Positions 36,342 to 46,429 of a stretch of DNA of 64,000 nucleotides are shown piece after piece. The notes under the pieces are model-generated. The model worked only from the letters and a program-made list of their open reading frames with translations, was not told the DNA's origin and did not search any database. The stretch's first letter is position 1, and every line of letters starts with the position of its first letter. Position numbers and translations under genes: made by a program. Source of the DNA: Synechococcus sp. CC9311 (lineage in GTDB: Bacteria > Cyanobacteriota > Cyanobacteriia > PCC-6307 > Cyanobiaceae). The stretch covers positions 186,001-250,000 of the forward strand of contig NC_008319.1 in NCBI RefSeq assembly GCF_000014585.1, in the 5' to 3' direction.

Positions 36342-36803
36342 ATGAACCCTGTGAATGCGGCGGCAGCTGTCCACAGCGTGGCTTTGGCCCAGGCCTTGGC
36401 CTCAAGCATCACACTCGTGCGCAGGCAATTTCCTGCTGCGCAGCCGAATCTGAGCCCATGGCGCGATGACCCTCTCACTCGGCATTGGGACGAGGCCGCA
36501 ACGTTGGATTTGGCCTTTCATTTTCCAGGCTGGAGCCCGCGGCTGCAATGTCGCAGTTTGTTGCTGCAATTAAGGTTCAATTCTGAGCCGTGGGAAATGG
36601 ACATGTCTTGCCCATCCCTCCTTGGAGTTGTGATGCGTGGCATGACTTTTGACGGCGAACGCTGGCGATTGGCAACATTGGGAGACTGGTTGCCGGCTGG
36701 CCCCCACCTACCCCAACGAGATCAGGTGGAGCAGCTGCAGTTGATCTGTCGAGAGATGTTTGAAGTGTTCGAACACGGTGTGCCCAATCACACCAGTTCT
36801 TAA
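36342..36803 (+). CDS. conserved hypothetical protein
   Basis: The 153-residue soluble protein has no motif I can assign. Visible features are a helix at about 10-30, Pro-rich loops and Trp-rich segments (LAFHFPGWSPRLQC, MRGMTFDGERWRLATLGDWL) and a helical C-terminus with a Cys (LQLICREMFEVFEHG). It is oriented between icd and ho1 on the plus strand; proximity to heme oxygenase is the only hint and is weak. Confidence 0.68.
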   Translation: MNPVNAAAAVHSVALAQALASSITLVRRQFPAAQPNLSPWRDDPLTRHWDEAATLDLAFHFPGWSPRLQCRSLLLQLRFNSEPWEMDMSCPSLLGVVMRGMTFDGERWRLATLGDWLPAGPHLPQRDQVEQLQLICREMFEVFEHGVPNHTSS

Positions 36804-36876
36804 CCCTTCGCAACCGATCCGAGCTATCTGCGGAAACTGAATTTAAGGTCTTTCAATCGCTTTGTATTGCATTCTT

Positions 36877-37590
36877 ATGTCCGTCGCTCTGGCTACCCAG
36901 CTCCGGGAAGGAACGAAAAAGTCACACACGATGGCCGAGAACACTGGCTTTGTGAGCTGCTTCCTGAAGGGTGTAGTGGACAAGCTGAGCTATCGCAAAT
37001 TGGTTGCAGATCTGTTCTTCGTCTATGAAGCCATGGAAGAGGAGATGCATCGGCTCAAGGAGCACCCTGTGTTGGCTCCGATTGCTTTTGAGCAGCTCGA
37101 TCGCGTTACGGCTCTCGAAGAAGATCTTGCCTTCTATTTCGGCACTGAGTGGCGTCAACAGATCGAAGCATCCCCTGCGGCTAAGGAGTACGTCGCTCGG
37201 ATTCGCGAAGTAGCTCAGACGGCTCCTGAATTGTTGGTGGGTCATCACTACACTCGCTATCTGGGCGATCTCTCAGGTGGGCAGATCCTGAAGAACATTG
37301 CTCAGAAGGCGATGAACAACCCCACCGATAATGGCTTGCACTTTTATGTGTTCCCTGAAATCGCGGACGAAAAAGCTTTCAAGACCACCTATCGCTCTGC
37401 GCTGGACACCTTGCCTATCGACCAGGCCATGGCAGATCGCATTGTGGAGGAGGCCAACCAGGCTTTCCACCTGAACATGAAGATGTTCCAGGAGCTTGAG
37501 GGCAATCTTGTTGCTGCTATTGGCAAGGTCTTGTTTGGTTTCCTCACTCGCCGTCAGCGGACTGGAAGCACAGAGGCCGTTGTGGCATAA
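36877..37590 (+). CDS. ho1: heme oxygenase (phycobilin pathway)
   Basis: The 237-residue protein is a soluble heme oxygenase: the proximal His lies in KKSHTMAENTGF, and GHHYTRYLGDLSGGQILKN near residue 120-140 is the family signature with the distal-helix Gly residues. It opens heme to biliverdin, the precursor of phycobilins and phytochrome-type chromophores. ATG at 36877 (MSVALATQL); an in-frame TTG at 36862 is unlikely. The glycosyltransferase starts only 3 nt after its stop. Confidence 0.95.
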   Translation: MSVALATQLREGTKKSHTMAENTGFVSCFLKGVVDKLSYRKLVADLFFVYEAMEEEMHRLKEHPVLAPIAFEQLDRVTALEEDLAFYFGTEWRQQIEASPAAKEYVARIREVAQTAPELLVGHHYTRYLGDLSGGQILKNIAQKAMNNPTDNGLHFYVFPEIADEKAFKTTYRSALDTLPIDQAMADRIVEEANQAFHLNMKMFQELEGNLVAAIGKVLFGFLTRRQRTGSTEAVVA

Positions 37591-37593
37591 GCG

Positions 37594-38676
37594 TTGATAC
37601 AAGAAAGGATTCAAGAATCTCTACCGCTGTTTACCTCTATTCGGGTTCTGGTGCCTGGCACCGGACCCCGTTTTAGATGTGGTGGATTGAGCGTTGCCTT
37701 GCAAACGGCTCGACTCCTATCGGAGTTGCGTCCCACGGAGGTCGTGACCTATCGAGAAAAAGAGCCTGATCATCCTTTCTTGGATGATTTATTGGCTTCA
37801 GCATTGGAGTCCTCAGGGGAGCTTTGGCTAGTGAGCTGGGGTTTTGATGTCCCGATGCTGTTAAAACGATTGCGTGGGCGTTCGGTGGCTTATCAGGCCC
37901 ATAGCACTGGCTATGGCTTTGACCTGTCTCCCGGAGTCCCCGTTATTGCTGTTAGCCGTAATTCCCTCAGTTACTGGGCTGATCGTGCACCTCGAAACCC
38001 TCTCTACTTGGTTCCTAATGCTCTGGAGCCGCAATGGCTGATAAGGGGTGAGTGGAGCCATAACGGACGCCGCCCGGTGGATGTACTGGTACAAAAACGA
38101 AAAAGCAGTCCTTATGTTTTGGAGTCATTGGTTCCTGCATTGCGTCAGCATGGATTGCGGGTTGAGGTACAGAGCGGTTGGGTTGATGACCTAGTCAATC
38201 TGTTTAATCGCGCGACGGTTTATCTCTATGACTCGGCAGATTACTGGCGTGGTCGAGGCGTGAGCGAGGGCTTCGGCTTGCCCCCGCTCGAGGCACTGTC
38301 CTGCGGGTGCGTTGTTTTCAGCAGCTTCAATCACGCCTTGGCTGACCTGCTGACGCCAGGAGGTAATGCTCATCAGATCGGGCAGGGATCCCTTGTGAAT
38401 GATCTGGTCCGAATCAAGGCAGCAGTGTCTGATCCAGAGACCTGGCGACCTCAGTCCGAAGAGCTAAAGGCTTTGCTTCTCGATCTATCGGAGTCACGTT
38501 GCAGTGAACGTTGGCATAAGACTCTCAGTTGTTTGGACGAACTTCAACGGCATGGCGCAATGGTGGAGTCTGAAGCCCTACGTGCTTCGTCTAGCCGACA
38601 GTTGCGTTGGCATCAGCGAGTGAATAGCTTCCGACGCAAAGTGGTCAATCGGTTCTCTGACTGGCCTTTTAAGTGA
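37594..38676 (+). CDS. GT-B glycosyltransferase, GT4-like
   Basis: The 360-residue protein shows a GT-B pattern: an N-terminal half with a PGTGPRFRCGGLSVAL glycine-rich start and a C-terminal half with SEGFGLPPLEALSCGCVVFSS (about 225-245), the usual donor-site Glu/Gly motif. It would add a sugar to the glycan of this region. The assigned start is TTG at 37594; a GTG at about 37651 is possible. It lies 3 nt downstream of ho1, so the true start might be further in. Confidence 0.75.
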   Translation: MIQERIQESLPLFTSIRVLVPGTGPRFRCGGLSVALQTARLLSELRPTEVVTYREKEPDHPFLDDLLASALESSGELWLVSWGFDVPMLLKRLRGRSVAYQAHSTGYGFDLSPGVPVIAVSRNSLSYWADRAPRNPLYLVPNALEPQWLIRGEWSHNGRRPVDVLVQKRKSSPYVLESLVPALRQHGLRVEVQSGWVDDLVNLFNRATVYLYDSADYWRGRGVSEGFGLPPLEALSCGCVVFSSFNHALADLLTPGGNAHQIGQGSLVNDLVRIKAAVSDPETWRPQSEELKALLLDLSESRCSERWHKTLSCLDELQRHGAMVESEALRASSSRQLRWHQRVNSFRRKVVNRFSDWPFK

Positions 38677-38758
38677 GAGGGATTTCTCCCCTCACCCTAA
38701 GTTTATTTGGTCAACACTTTCGATTTGGTCGCACCGGGCTGGCCAGCTGAGGGCATCA

Positions 38759-40576
38759 ATGCCGATGAAGAGTCAGACTTGGACGCATTTGCGCGAGCTG
38801 CTTGCCTACTTGCCTCCAAAACGCAATAAGCAGTTGGTTGTTGTGATATTGGCCTCATTTATTCAGGGGCTTATGGATATTTTTTTATTGGCCCTAATGG
38901 CAAGGCTTGTTGGCCTACTTGCTGGGCAGAGATTGCAGGACAAAATTCCTGGAATTAATGTATTTGGAGGTGGTTTGTTAGATCAAGCAGGCTGGATTAT
39001 TTCTCTTTTGATCCTAGCTTTCTGGATTGCTTCTGCTGTTCGCTTTGCGGTGTCATTGATGCAAAGTCTTTTAAGTGCTGAGATATGGAATGATCTTGTA
39101 AACAGTGTTTATAGTACTCTCATGCGTCAGGATTATGAATTTTTTGTAAGCGGTAAGTCAACAGGTATTGCAATTCAGTTTAACAGAATTTTTAGCAATA
39201 TTTCTAAGAATATTGTTGCTCCTCTCATCACAAGCGCTGGAAGCCTTGTTTCCATTGGATCTTTGATGGTTGGCATTGTATTTATATTGGGGATAAGGGC
39301 ATTGATGATATTTATGTTAATGCTAGTTGCGTACATACTTGCATCCAGAATTATAATACCGTATTTGCGTTTAGCGACAAAACAGAGAATTCGGTACAAG
39401 AAAAAAATATCAATGTTGATGGCTGAATCTATCCATTCAATGAGGGAGGTTCAGTTATATGGGGCTGAGGATTTTTTTTCTAAGCGCTTTTCTAGTGATG
39501 GCAGGATTGCTAAGCGCTATGACCGCATAAGTAGGTTATTGCCTGATGTGCCTCGATTGATTATTGAGCCTGCTGGAATTACTATTCTATTCGTCATAGG
39601 TCTTGGGCCTGCGATAATTCAGGGAGATTCTCAAGCTATTCGTCAAGTTGCTCCAGAACTTTCAGTCATCCTGATTGCGCTTCTGCGCATTTCTGGCCCA
39701 TTGCAATCCTTGTTTAAAGGGATTAACCAATTGCGTGGTGGATTGCCCCAAGTGAAGGAAGCGCTTGAGTTGCTGGAGCTTGTGCCTGTGCGCTCTATGC
39801 TGTCATCCCAAGGAGTTCCGTCTCCGTCTGGGTTGATGCCTAGAAGATTCATTCAACTTGAATCTGTTGATTTTCATTATGAGCTGAGCGATCGAAAAGT
39901 AATCGATGGTGTTGATTTAATGATTCCTGTCGGCTCTCGAATAGCCTTAGTCGGAAGCACCGGCAGTGGTAAAACAACTTTAGCTCATTTGCTTTTAGGT
40001 TTGTATCACCCAACTCAAGGTGCGCTCTGTCTAGACGGAATTCCCGTAACACGTCAGGAGCTTCCAGCCTGGCAGGGCAATTGCTCGTTTGTTCCTCAAA
40101 ATGTTCGTTTGTCTAATGGAAGCGTTAGGGATAATGTTGCTTTTGGTAGAGAGTCTGACGAGATAGATGATGATCGTGTTTGGGCTGCACTTGAGTCTGC
40201 GCAATTTGATGATGTAGTCGCCACGATGCCTTATGGTCTTTACACCATGGTTGGTGATGATGGTGCCAAGCTGTCTGGTGGGCAGAGGCAAAGGTTGGCA
40301 TTGGCAAGAGCATTTTATAGGGAAGCAAAGGTTCTTGTTTTAGATGAAGCAACGAGTGCTCTTGATAATAAAACTGAGCATGATGTTATGCAGGCTCTTG
40401 ATATTGTCGGGCGTCGCTGTACTACGATAGTAATTGCTCATCGTCTTTCAACAGTTAAAAAATGTGATCGTATTTATCAGCTTGAGCAAGGCAAAATTAT
40501 TGCTTCGGGTGCATTTGCTGATCTATGTAATAGTTCAAATAGTTTTCGTGAGATGAATTTGTTCGATGGCTCCTGA
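38759..40576 (+). CDS. MsbA-like ABC transporter (fused permease and ATPase)
   Basis: The 605-residue half-transporter has an N-terminal six-helix domain (about 20-330) and a C-terminal ATPase. Walker A reads GSTGSGKTTL (about residue 398), the Q-loop SFVPQNVRLSNG follows, then the signature KLSGGQRQRL (about 503), Walker B VLVLDEATSAL, and the H-switch IAHRLSTV. The type exports lipids, lipid-linked sugars or oligosaccharides. Several stretches are AT-rich compared with the flanks, suggesting a later arrival. It stands between two glycosyltransferase genes and likely moves the product across the membrane. Confidence 0.9.
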   Translation: MPMKSQTWTHLRELLAYLPPKRNKQLVVVILASFIQGLMDIFLLALMARLVGLLAGQRLQDKIPGINVFGGGLLDQAGWIISLLILAFWIASAVRFAVSLMQSLLSAEIWNDLVNSVYSTLMRQDYEFFVSGKSTGIAIQFNRIFSNISKNIVAPLITSAGSLVSIGSLMVGIVFILGIRALMIFMLMLVAYILASRIIIPYLRLATKQRIRYKKKISMLMAESIHSMREVQLYGAEDFFSKRFSSDGRIAKRYDRISRLLPDVPRLIIEPAGITILFVIGLGPAIIQGDSQAIRQVAPELSVILIALLRISGPLQSLFKGINQLRGGLPQVKEALELLELVPVRSMLSSQGVPSPSGLMPRRFIQLESVDFHYELSDRKVIDGVDLMIPVGSRIALVGSTGSGKTTLAHLLLGLYHPTQGALCLDGIPVTRQELPAWQGNCSFVPQNVRLSNGSVRDNVAFGRESDEIDDDRVWAALESAQFDDVVATMPYGLYTMVGDDGAKLSGGQRQRLALARAFYREAKVLVLDEATSALDNKTEHDVMQALDIVGRRCTTIVIAHRLSTVKKCDRIYQLEQGKIIASGAFADLCNSSNSFREMNLFDGS

Positions 40577-40618
40577 CCAGGCTTTATCGCTATATTCGGC
40601 TTTGATAAGGGATATCAA

Positions 40619-42835
40619 ATGAATGATGTTGTGATAATTGCTACTGCTGACTGGGACCATCCCATCTGGACAAATAAGCAGCATGTTGCGCGTTCTCTAG
40701 CTGATTTAGGAAATCGAGTTCTTTATGTCGAGTCGCTTGGGATACGCTCGGTTCAAATTACTCGTTCTTCTGATTGGACGAAGATTAAGCGGCGGATTTT
40801 TCGAGCTCTTTGGCCATTGCGTCAAGTGAGTCCAAGGATTTGGGTGTTGTCGCCACTGGTTATCCCAGGTGGCAGTGATGGGTGGAGTCGTCGACTCAAT
40901 AAGTTAAGCCTGAGGTTGGCCTTGGCTCTTGCTCAGGCTCATATTGGGCTGCGTCAACCATTGCTTTGGACATTTAATCCGTTAACTCGTCGTTATCTAA
41001 ACCTGAAAATGTTTCGTTCGACCGTCTATCACTGCGTCGATAGGATTCAGGCCCAACCAGGGATGCCTGTTGAATTGCTTGATTTGGAGGAGAAAGCACT
41101 CTGCCAAGAGTCCCAGGTTGTTTTTACTACGGCACCTTGCCTGCAGGAAGGCTTACAGGCTCTCAATCCAGCAACTTATCTATTTGGCAACGTGGCCGAC
41201 GCGGAGCATTTTGCTCAGGCGCTTGAGCCTGCTTTGCCACGACCAGTCGACTGCCCTTCATCTGAGCGTCCATTGGTGATGTTCATCGGTGCAATTGATG
41301 CTTACAAGCTCGATATGTTGATGCTGGAGCAGTTGATTCAGGCCACGCCGCAATGGACATATCTGTTAATTGGCCCGATAGCAGAGACCGACTCCAGCAC
41401 GGAGATAAGTGGCTTACATCGTCTACCTAATGTGTACTTTATTGGAAGTCGTCCTTATAGAGATCTCCCCGCTTATTTGGCCTGTGCCGATGTTGCCTTG
41501 TTGCCGTTGCAAATTAATGACTACACCAGGCACATGTACCCGATGAAGTTTTTTGAGTATCTGGCTGCAGGATGTCCTGTTGTGGCGACTGCTATTCCCT
41601 CGTTGCATGATCAAGGTGATGTGGCTTGGTTATGTGATCCGTCTTGTCAGAGCTTTAAGCAATCGATCCAAGAGGCCCTTGAAGGTAAGGGCGCCCCTAG
41701 GCAGCAACGACTGGAACGCGCATCCATGCATACCTATCAACGCAGGACTGAGGCGATGCTGGAATGTCTTGATTTTCATGGTCTGCTGCTGCCTATGACG
41801 GGGGCGACTACCCATATGCCAAATGCTCGGCCCCTATCTTGCCAAGCACTGGAATCTTTAGGGGTGAGCTTATTGGTTTTGCTGATCGGGGCTTTGAGGA
41901 TTCTCAATCAGAACTTTTTATCTGGGGCTTTAAGAAATGCAGGCCTGAAGCGATGGTCGTGTAACACACGTCTGCTTTATTTGGCTGCAGATGATGCTAT
42001 TCGCTCTGGAGATATGCGAGATGCACGTCACTACATGGAAGGTCTTTGGAGAGAGAATGGACAAGTATTGGCTCTCCATCGCCTCTTGTTGAAGCCCAGG
42101 CGGGGGCAGGTAGTGGATCAGTTAGCCCTTTTTGAAACCATGATGAATAGCAATGTATTTCCCCTGCATTTCACGGGTTATTGCGCTGTCGTTCTTGGTG
42201 ACTGGTCGATTGAAATTAAGGATCCAGATTTGCGTGATGGCTGTTTGAACACTCTCACGACGGTGATTACAACTTTGTTGGATGATCCCGGCACTTATCA
42301 CTGTCTTCGTCCAGTTCATGAGAATCGGATGCAGTTATTGGTCTCGGCTCAGCTGTCTAGGATGCGCCTGCTGATGGCAGCTCAATTCTGGCTGGAGCTG
42401 GAAGCGTGCGGTCCTAGCCTGATGCGCAGCATCGCTGACTACAACCCTGCTTTGATCGATCCTCAGTCGGCTAGCCGGCTGACGACTAATGCAGTTCGTT
42501 GTCTGGCCATGGAAGGGTTGATGGCCTGGTGGACAAATGATGCTCAGCGCTTTCTTGCTTCTTTTTCTGAAGTGCACAGACTTGTTGTCGCGGCGGATTC
42601 GCTTTCTTTTGACTCTGATTCTCTAGGAGGTCAAACAGAAGCCCAAGCTTTTGCTGCGCTCATGCTGAAACAACTGAGGGGGTGTTTGTGGCGTGCGGAT
42701 CTTGGTCAGCAGCGCCCAGGGCGAGGTCAATTAGTTGGGTTTGTGTTGTTGATTTTGAATAATCATCTCAACTGGAAGCGAAGTGACAAAGTACAACGGT
42801 TATTGAAAACATTGGAGCAAACCAAACCAGCTTGA
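40619..42835 (+). CDS. glycosyltransferase (GT-B) with C-terminal helical extension
   Basis: The 738-residue protein has a GT-B domain in about residues 1-390: DWDHPIWTNKQHVARSLADLG, LFGNVADAEHF and YPMKFFEYLAAGCPVVAT (about 305-322). The remaining 350 residues are helical, with repeated Leu- and Arg-rich segments, perhaps a TPR-like scaffold, without an assignable family. Nothing suggests a frameshift. Donor and acceptor unknown. Confidence 0.72.
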   Translation: MNDVVIIATADWDHPIWTNKQHVARSLADLGNRVLYVESLGIRSVQITRSSDWTKIKRRIFRALWPLRQVSPRIWVLSPLVIPGGSDGWSRRLNKLSLRLALALAQAHIGLRQPLLWTFNPLTRRYLNLKMFRSTVYHCVDRIQAQPGMPVELLDLEEKALCQESQVVFTTAPCLQEGLQALNPATYLFGNVADAEHFAQALEPALPRPVDCPSSERPLVMFIGAIDAYKLDMLMLEQLIQATPQWTYLLIGPIAETDSSTEISGLHRLPNVYFIGSRPYRDLPAYLACADVALLPLQINDYTRHMYPMKFFEYLAAGCPVVATAIPSLHDQGDVAWLCDPSCQSFKQSIQEALEGKGAPRQQRLERASMHTYQRRTEAMLECLDFHGLLLPMTGATTHMPNARPLSCQALESLGVSLLVLLIGALRILNQNFLSGALRNAGLKRWSCNTRLLYLAADDAIRSGDMRDARHYMEGLWRENGQVLALHRLLLKPRRGQVVDQLALFETMMNSNVFPLHFTGYCAVVLGDWSIEIKDPDLRDGCLNTLTTVITTLLDDPGTYHCLRPVHENRMQLLVSAQLSRMRLLMAAQFWLELEACGPSLMRSIADYNPALIDPQSASRLTTNAVRCLAMEGLMAWWTNDAQRFLASFSEVHRLVVAADSLSFDSDSLGGQTEAQAFAALMLKQLRGCLWRADLGQQRPGRGQLVGFVLLILNNHLNWKRSDKVQRLLKTLEQTKPA

Positions 42836-42847
42836 TGAGCAGGATTC

Positions 42848-43990
42848 ATGCAAATCGCTTTTTACATCGATTCACTTAAGCTTGGTGGTGCCGAGCGTGT
42901 CCTTTTGCTTTGGGCTGGTTGGTGTGTGCAGAACAACTGGCACGTCACCGTAATTACCCGTCAGGGACTCGAACAGGATGTGTACCCCCTCCCCACAGGA
43001 GTGCAGCGAAGGGTCGAGGCCCCTTTGCCCTGGGGATTAGAACGCTTTGGTTGGTGGGCCTTTCCTCTTCGTGTATGGAGCCTGCGTCTTCTGCTCAAGG
43101 AGCTGGGCCCACTTGACTGCGCGGTGGGTGTGACCACCTTGCCAGCTATCAAATTGCTGCTTGCGGCACATGGGGGTCGGATTCGCTGCTTGGTCTCGGA
43201 GAGAAATTTCCCCCCTGCAAAGCGTCCTGCGCTGCCATGGCGTTTGCTGCGCCGCTTCACCTATCCATGGGCCGACTTGCATTTGGTGCAAACCTCAGAA
43301 ACCGGTGATTGGTTGAAGCGACACTGCGGAGCTCACCGGCAGCGGCTTATGCCTAATCCCGTGACCTGGCCACTACCGGATCGAGACCCTCGATTGGATC
43401 CTGATGACTGGCTTGATGCCGACGTCCCAATGTTGCTGGCCGCCGGAACCAAGGCGCATCAGAAAGGATTTGATCAACTGATGCAAGTGTTTGCCTTGCT
43501 GGCCCTGAGGCATCCAACTCTGAGGTTGGTCATTTTGGGATTGGGCAATTCTAAATATCACGGCTGTGATCAGCAGGCCATGTTGCGGGGCCTCTTGCCA
43601 GAGGATGGGGCCCTACAGCGTCAGCTGCTTTTCCCTGGGATGGTTGGAAATATGTCGTCCTGGTATGAAAGAGCAACGATTTTTGTTTTGCCATCTCTTT
43701 ATGAGGGCTTCCCCAATGTGTTGTTGGAAGCAATGGCTGCTGGCTGTGCCTGTGTTGCCAGAGATTGTGATACCGGCCCTCGAGATCTGATTGATCAGAA
43801 TCACAACGGGGTGTTGCTGCCATCCGAGGCTACTTCCAATATGTGGGCTGAAACGCTGGATGAGCTACTCACGCAGCCTGTACGTAGACGACGTTTGGCA
43901 GATGCTGCCAAGGGAGTGCGTGAGCGCTATGCCGAGTCCGTATTGCGTTGTGATTTCTTGGAGTCCTTGAAGGGGTTGGTCTATGGATGA
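42848..43990 (+). CDS. GT4 glycosyltransferase
   Basis: The 380-residue protein has DSLKLGGAERVLLLWA at the start and PSLYEGFPNVLLEAMAAGC (about 281-299) in the donor site, the standard GT4 motifs. A Pro-rich segment near residue 40 and a Trp-rich stretch at residues 60-75 are unusual details. It begins 12 nt after the previous gene and overlaps the next by 8 nt. Confidence 0.88.
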   Translation: MQIAFYIDSLKLGGAERVLLLWAGWCVQNNWHVTVITRQGLEQDVYPLPTGVQRRVEAPLPWGLERFGWWAFPLRVWSLRLLLKELGPLDCAVGVTTLPAIKLLLAAHGGRIRCLVSERNFPPAKRPALPWRLLRRFTYPWADLHLVQTSETGDWLKRHCGAHRQRLMPNPVTWPLPDRDPRLDPDDWLDADVPMLLAAGTKAHQKGFDQLMQVFALLALRHPTLRLVILGLGNSKYHGCDQQAMLRGLLPEDGALQRQLLFPGMVGNMSSWYERATIFVLPSLYEGFPNVLLEAMAAGCACVARDCDTGPRDLIDQNHNGVLLPSEATSNMWAETLDELLTQPVRRRRLADAAKGVRERYAESVLRCDFLESLKGLVYG

Positions 43991-45254
43991 TCTATGGGTG
44001 GTGCTACCTCATCTTGGGGCAGGAGGTGCCCAGAAGGTGGCTCTGCTGGCAGCGGAGCATTTCGCTGCTCAGGGGTTGCGAGTTCGGGTGATCACGATGA
44101 TTCATGGTCATCCCGTTCTGCATGCCTTGCCGGATGGAGTGAGGCATCAGGAATTGAGCCCACAGCTGGAGGTCCTGAAACCTTGGCTCGGCGATGGTTC
44201 CAACCGTTCTTTGCTGGCCAGAGGAAGTCGCTATTTGATCGCCAATCTGATCAAGGTGTACAGGTTCATGATCAGGGCTCAGATGGTTTTGATTGGCCCT
44301 TGGTTGGAGTCGCACATTCGTCCGGGTTCCAGTGGTTTGGCCGCTGAATTGTTTCAACTAGGCACCACCACCCTGCTCGGTGATCGGCTCCTGCAGTTTC
44401 GAAATCTGGTTGAGCAGGAGCAACCGCGCAGAATTTTGGCGTTGCTCACACGCACCAACATCGTGTGTTGTCTGGCTTGTTGGGATTTGCCGGTGCATGT
44501 TGTGGTCTCTGAGCGGAATGATCCGGCTCGACAGCGACTTGGAACATTTTGGGCGCTGTTACGACGCCTCTGTTACCGCCGTGCGGATGTGGTCACGGCA
44601 AATACAGATGGAGTTTTAAAGGCATTGAGTCGGATTGGAACCTGGCAAAGACTTGAGTTGCTCCCTAACCCATTGCCCTTTGGGGTGATATCAAGTGCTG
44701 AGAATGGCAGCGAGCGCGACTTGGAAGTGTTGGCTGTCGCACGCCTGAAGATACAGAAGGGTTTGGACCTGTTGATTCGTGCCTTTGCGTCCATTCCAGA
44801 AGTCCGCCGGTTGGGTTGGTGTCTCACCGTGGTGGGGGATGGGCCAGAACGAAGTTCTCTGGAAAACCTCGTCACCAAATTAGGAATCGATGGTGTTTTT
44901 TTTGAGGGGTTTCGCTCCGATCCACAAACTTTCATGCAAAGGGCCGCAATTTTTGCTTTGCCATCTCGTTTCGAGGGCATGCCCAATGCTTTGTTGGAAG
45001 CGATGGCCGCCGGCCTACCTTGCGTCGTCAGCGACGCATCACCTGGCCCGTTGGAAATGATCACCGATGGTGTGAATGGCCTTGTGGTTCCCCATGAGGA
45101 TTGGCCGGCGTTGGCAAAAAAGCTTGAAATGTTGATGGAAGATCAGATTCTCCGCTTTCGTCTCGGTGAGGCTGCTCGTCAGAAGCTGCGCTCACTGGAT
45201 TGGTCAGTTGTTGAGCCTCATTGGCGCTCTGTGCTCGCATTGCCGAAGCTTTGA
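43983..45254 (+). CDS. GT4 glycosyltransferase
   Basis: The 423-residue protein shows LGAGGAQKVALLAAEHFAA and PSRFEGMPNALLEAMAAGLPC, close in sequence to the preceding gene product, and VVSERNDPARQRLG in the linker; the two look like paralogues from duplication. The ATG sits in the end of the previous gene (8-nt overlap), and its stop overlaps the next start by one base. Confidence 0.88.
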   Translation: MDDLWVVLPHLGAGGAQKVALLAAEHFAAQGLRVRVITMIHGHPVLHALPDGVRHQELSPQLEVLKPWLGDGSNRSLLARGSRYLIANLIKVYRFMIRAQMVLIGPWLESHIRPGSSGLAAELFQLGTTTLLGDRLLQFRNLVEQEQPRRILALLTRTNIVCCLACWDLPVHVVVSERNDPARQRLGTFWALLRRLCYRRADVVTANTDGVLKALSRIGTWQRLELLPNPLPFGVISSAENGSERDLEVLAVARLKIQKGLDLLIRAFASIPEVRRLGWCLTVVGDGPERSSLENLVTKLGIDGVFFEGFRSDPQTFMQRAAIFALPSRFEGMPNALLEAMAAGLPCVVSDASPGPLEMITDGVNGLVVPHEDWPALAKKLEMLMEDQILRFRLGEAARQKLRSLDWSVVEPHWRSVLALPKL

Positions 45255-46429
45255 TGTCAGGGACCGAACTCAACAATCAGAGGTTGCTTGTATTTGCGCC
45301 GACTAGGCGTGCCCTAAGTGAGACCTTTATTCGGGCCAATTTGGAGGGTCTGCCCTTTGAACTCTCTGCCTATTTCGGAGATGAATTCCAAGGCAAGAGA
45401 CCTCTTGCCTTGGCCTATTCCTTCGGCATCACCCTGAGCAAGGTGCTGACCCGCCTTCACCTTTTGCGCTTGGCTGGCCTTCCAGCATCTTTGGTCGCGT
45501 GGTGTTTGATTCAAAAACACAGACCTGATCTGGTCTTGGCTGAATTTGGCTTTGAAGCAGTACGTGTGATGGAAGCCGCGGTTTGGGCCAAGGTCCCTCT
45601 TGTGGCGCATTTCCGAGGATCGGATGCTTCAGCTCATGATCGCCTTGGTCTTTTAGAAGGTCGATATCGCCGTTTGCTTGGTGTGGTTTCTGGAGTGATC
45701 GTGAAGTCCAGACCGATGGCACAAACTATGGAGCGATTAGGTGCTGATCCCGCTCATATTTTGATCAGTCCATCTGGTGCTAACGCACAGTTGTTCAGAG
45801 GTGGCAATCCAGCAATAGCTCCACCTGTGCTACTTGCGGTGGGGAGGTTCGTAGCCAAAAAGGGCCCTTTACAGACAGTGCGTGCGTTTGGGCGGTGCAG
45901 TGAGCAAGGCGGAACCGCGATGAAGACAGCCGAATTGTGGATGGTTGGGGATGGACCGTTGCTAGTTGCGGCCCAGGCTCTGGTGATTCAGCTCGGCTTA
46001 CAGAATCGAGTGCGCTTCTTAGGGCCTAAGCCACCGGTAGCTGTAGCTGCTTTAATGCGAGAGGTACGTGCTTTCGTCCAGCATTCCTGCGTGGCCCCTG
46101 ATGGAGACAGTGAAGGGAGCCCCGTATCAGTAATGGAAGCTCAGCTCAGCGGCCTTCCTGTGATTTCCACGTTTCACGCAGGAATCCCAGAGGTGGTGAT
46201 CGATCAGACCACTGGCCTCCTTGTGCAAGAAGGTGATGAGCGGGCCATGGCTGACTGCATGATCGAATTGCTTCTTGATCCATCCAGAGCTGAGGCCCTT
46301 GGGAATGCGGGCAGGAATCGGGTATTGCGTCACTACACCATTGATCATCATCTGCGTGATGTCACTGCTTTTTTGCGTGCCAGAATGCCAATGTCTTTCG
46401 TAGGACAAGAGTTGATTAAGCATGTTTAG
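45254..46429 (+). CDS. GT4 glycosyltransferase
   Basis: The 391-residue protein has LVFAPTRRALSETFIRANLE at the start, the linker segment VAHFRGSDASAHDRLG, and the donor part EGSPVSVMEAQLSGLPVIST (about 295-315), with VGRFVAKKGPLQTVRAF before it. This type resembles colanic-acid or exopolysaccharide GT4 enzymes. Its ATG overlaps the upstream TGA by one base (TGATG). It ends the overlapping cluster of glycosyltransferases; an AT-rich gap of about 215 bases follows. Confidence 0.88.
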   Translation: MSGTELNNQRLLVFAPTRRALSETFIRANLEGLPFELSAYFGDEFQGKRPLALAYSFGITLSKVLTRLHLLRLAGLPASLVAWCLIQKHRPDLVLAEFGFEAVRVMEAAVWAKVPLVAHFRGSDASAHDRLGLLEGRYRRLLGVVSGVIVKSRPMAQTMERLGADPAHILISPSGANAQLFRGGNPAIAPPVLLAVGRFVAKKGPLQTVRAFGRCSEQGGTAMKTAELWMVGDGPLLVAAQALVIQLGLQNRVRFLGPKPPVAVAALMREVRAFVQHSCVAPDGDSEGSPVSVMEAQLSGLPVISTFHAGIPEVVIDQTTGLLVQEGDERAMADCMIELLLDPSRAEALGNAGRNRVLRHYTIDHHLRDVTAFLRARMPMSFVGQELIKHV

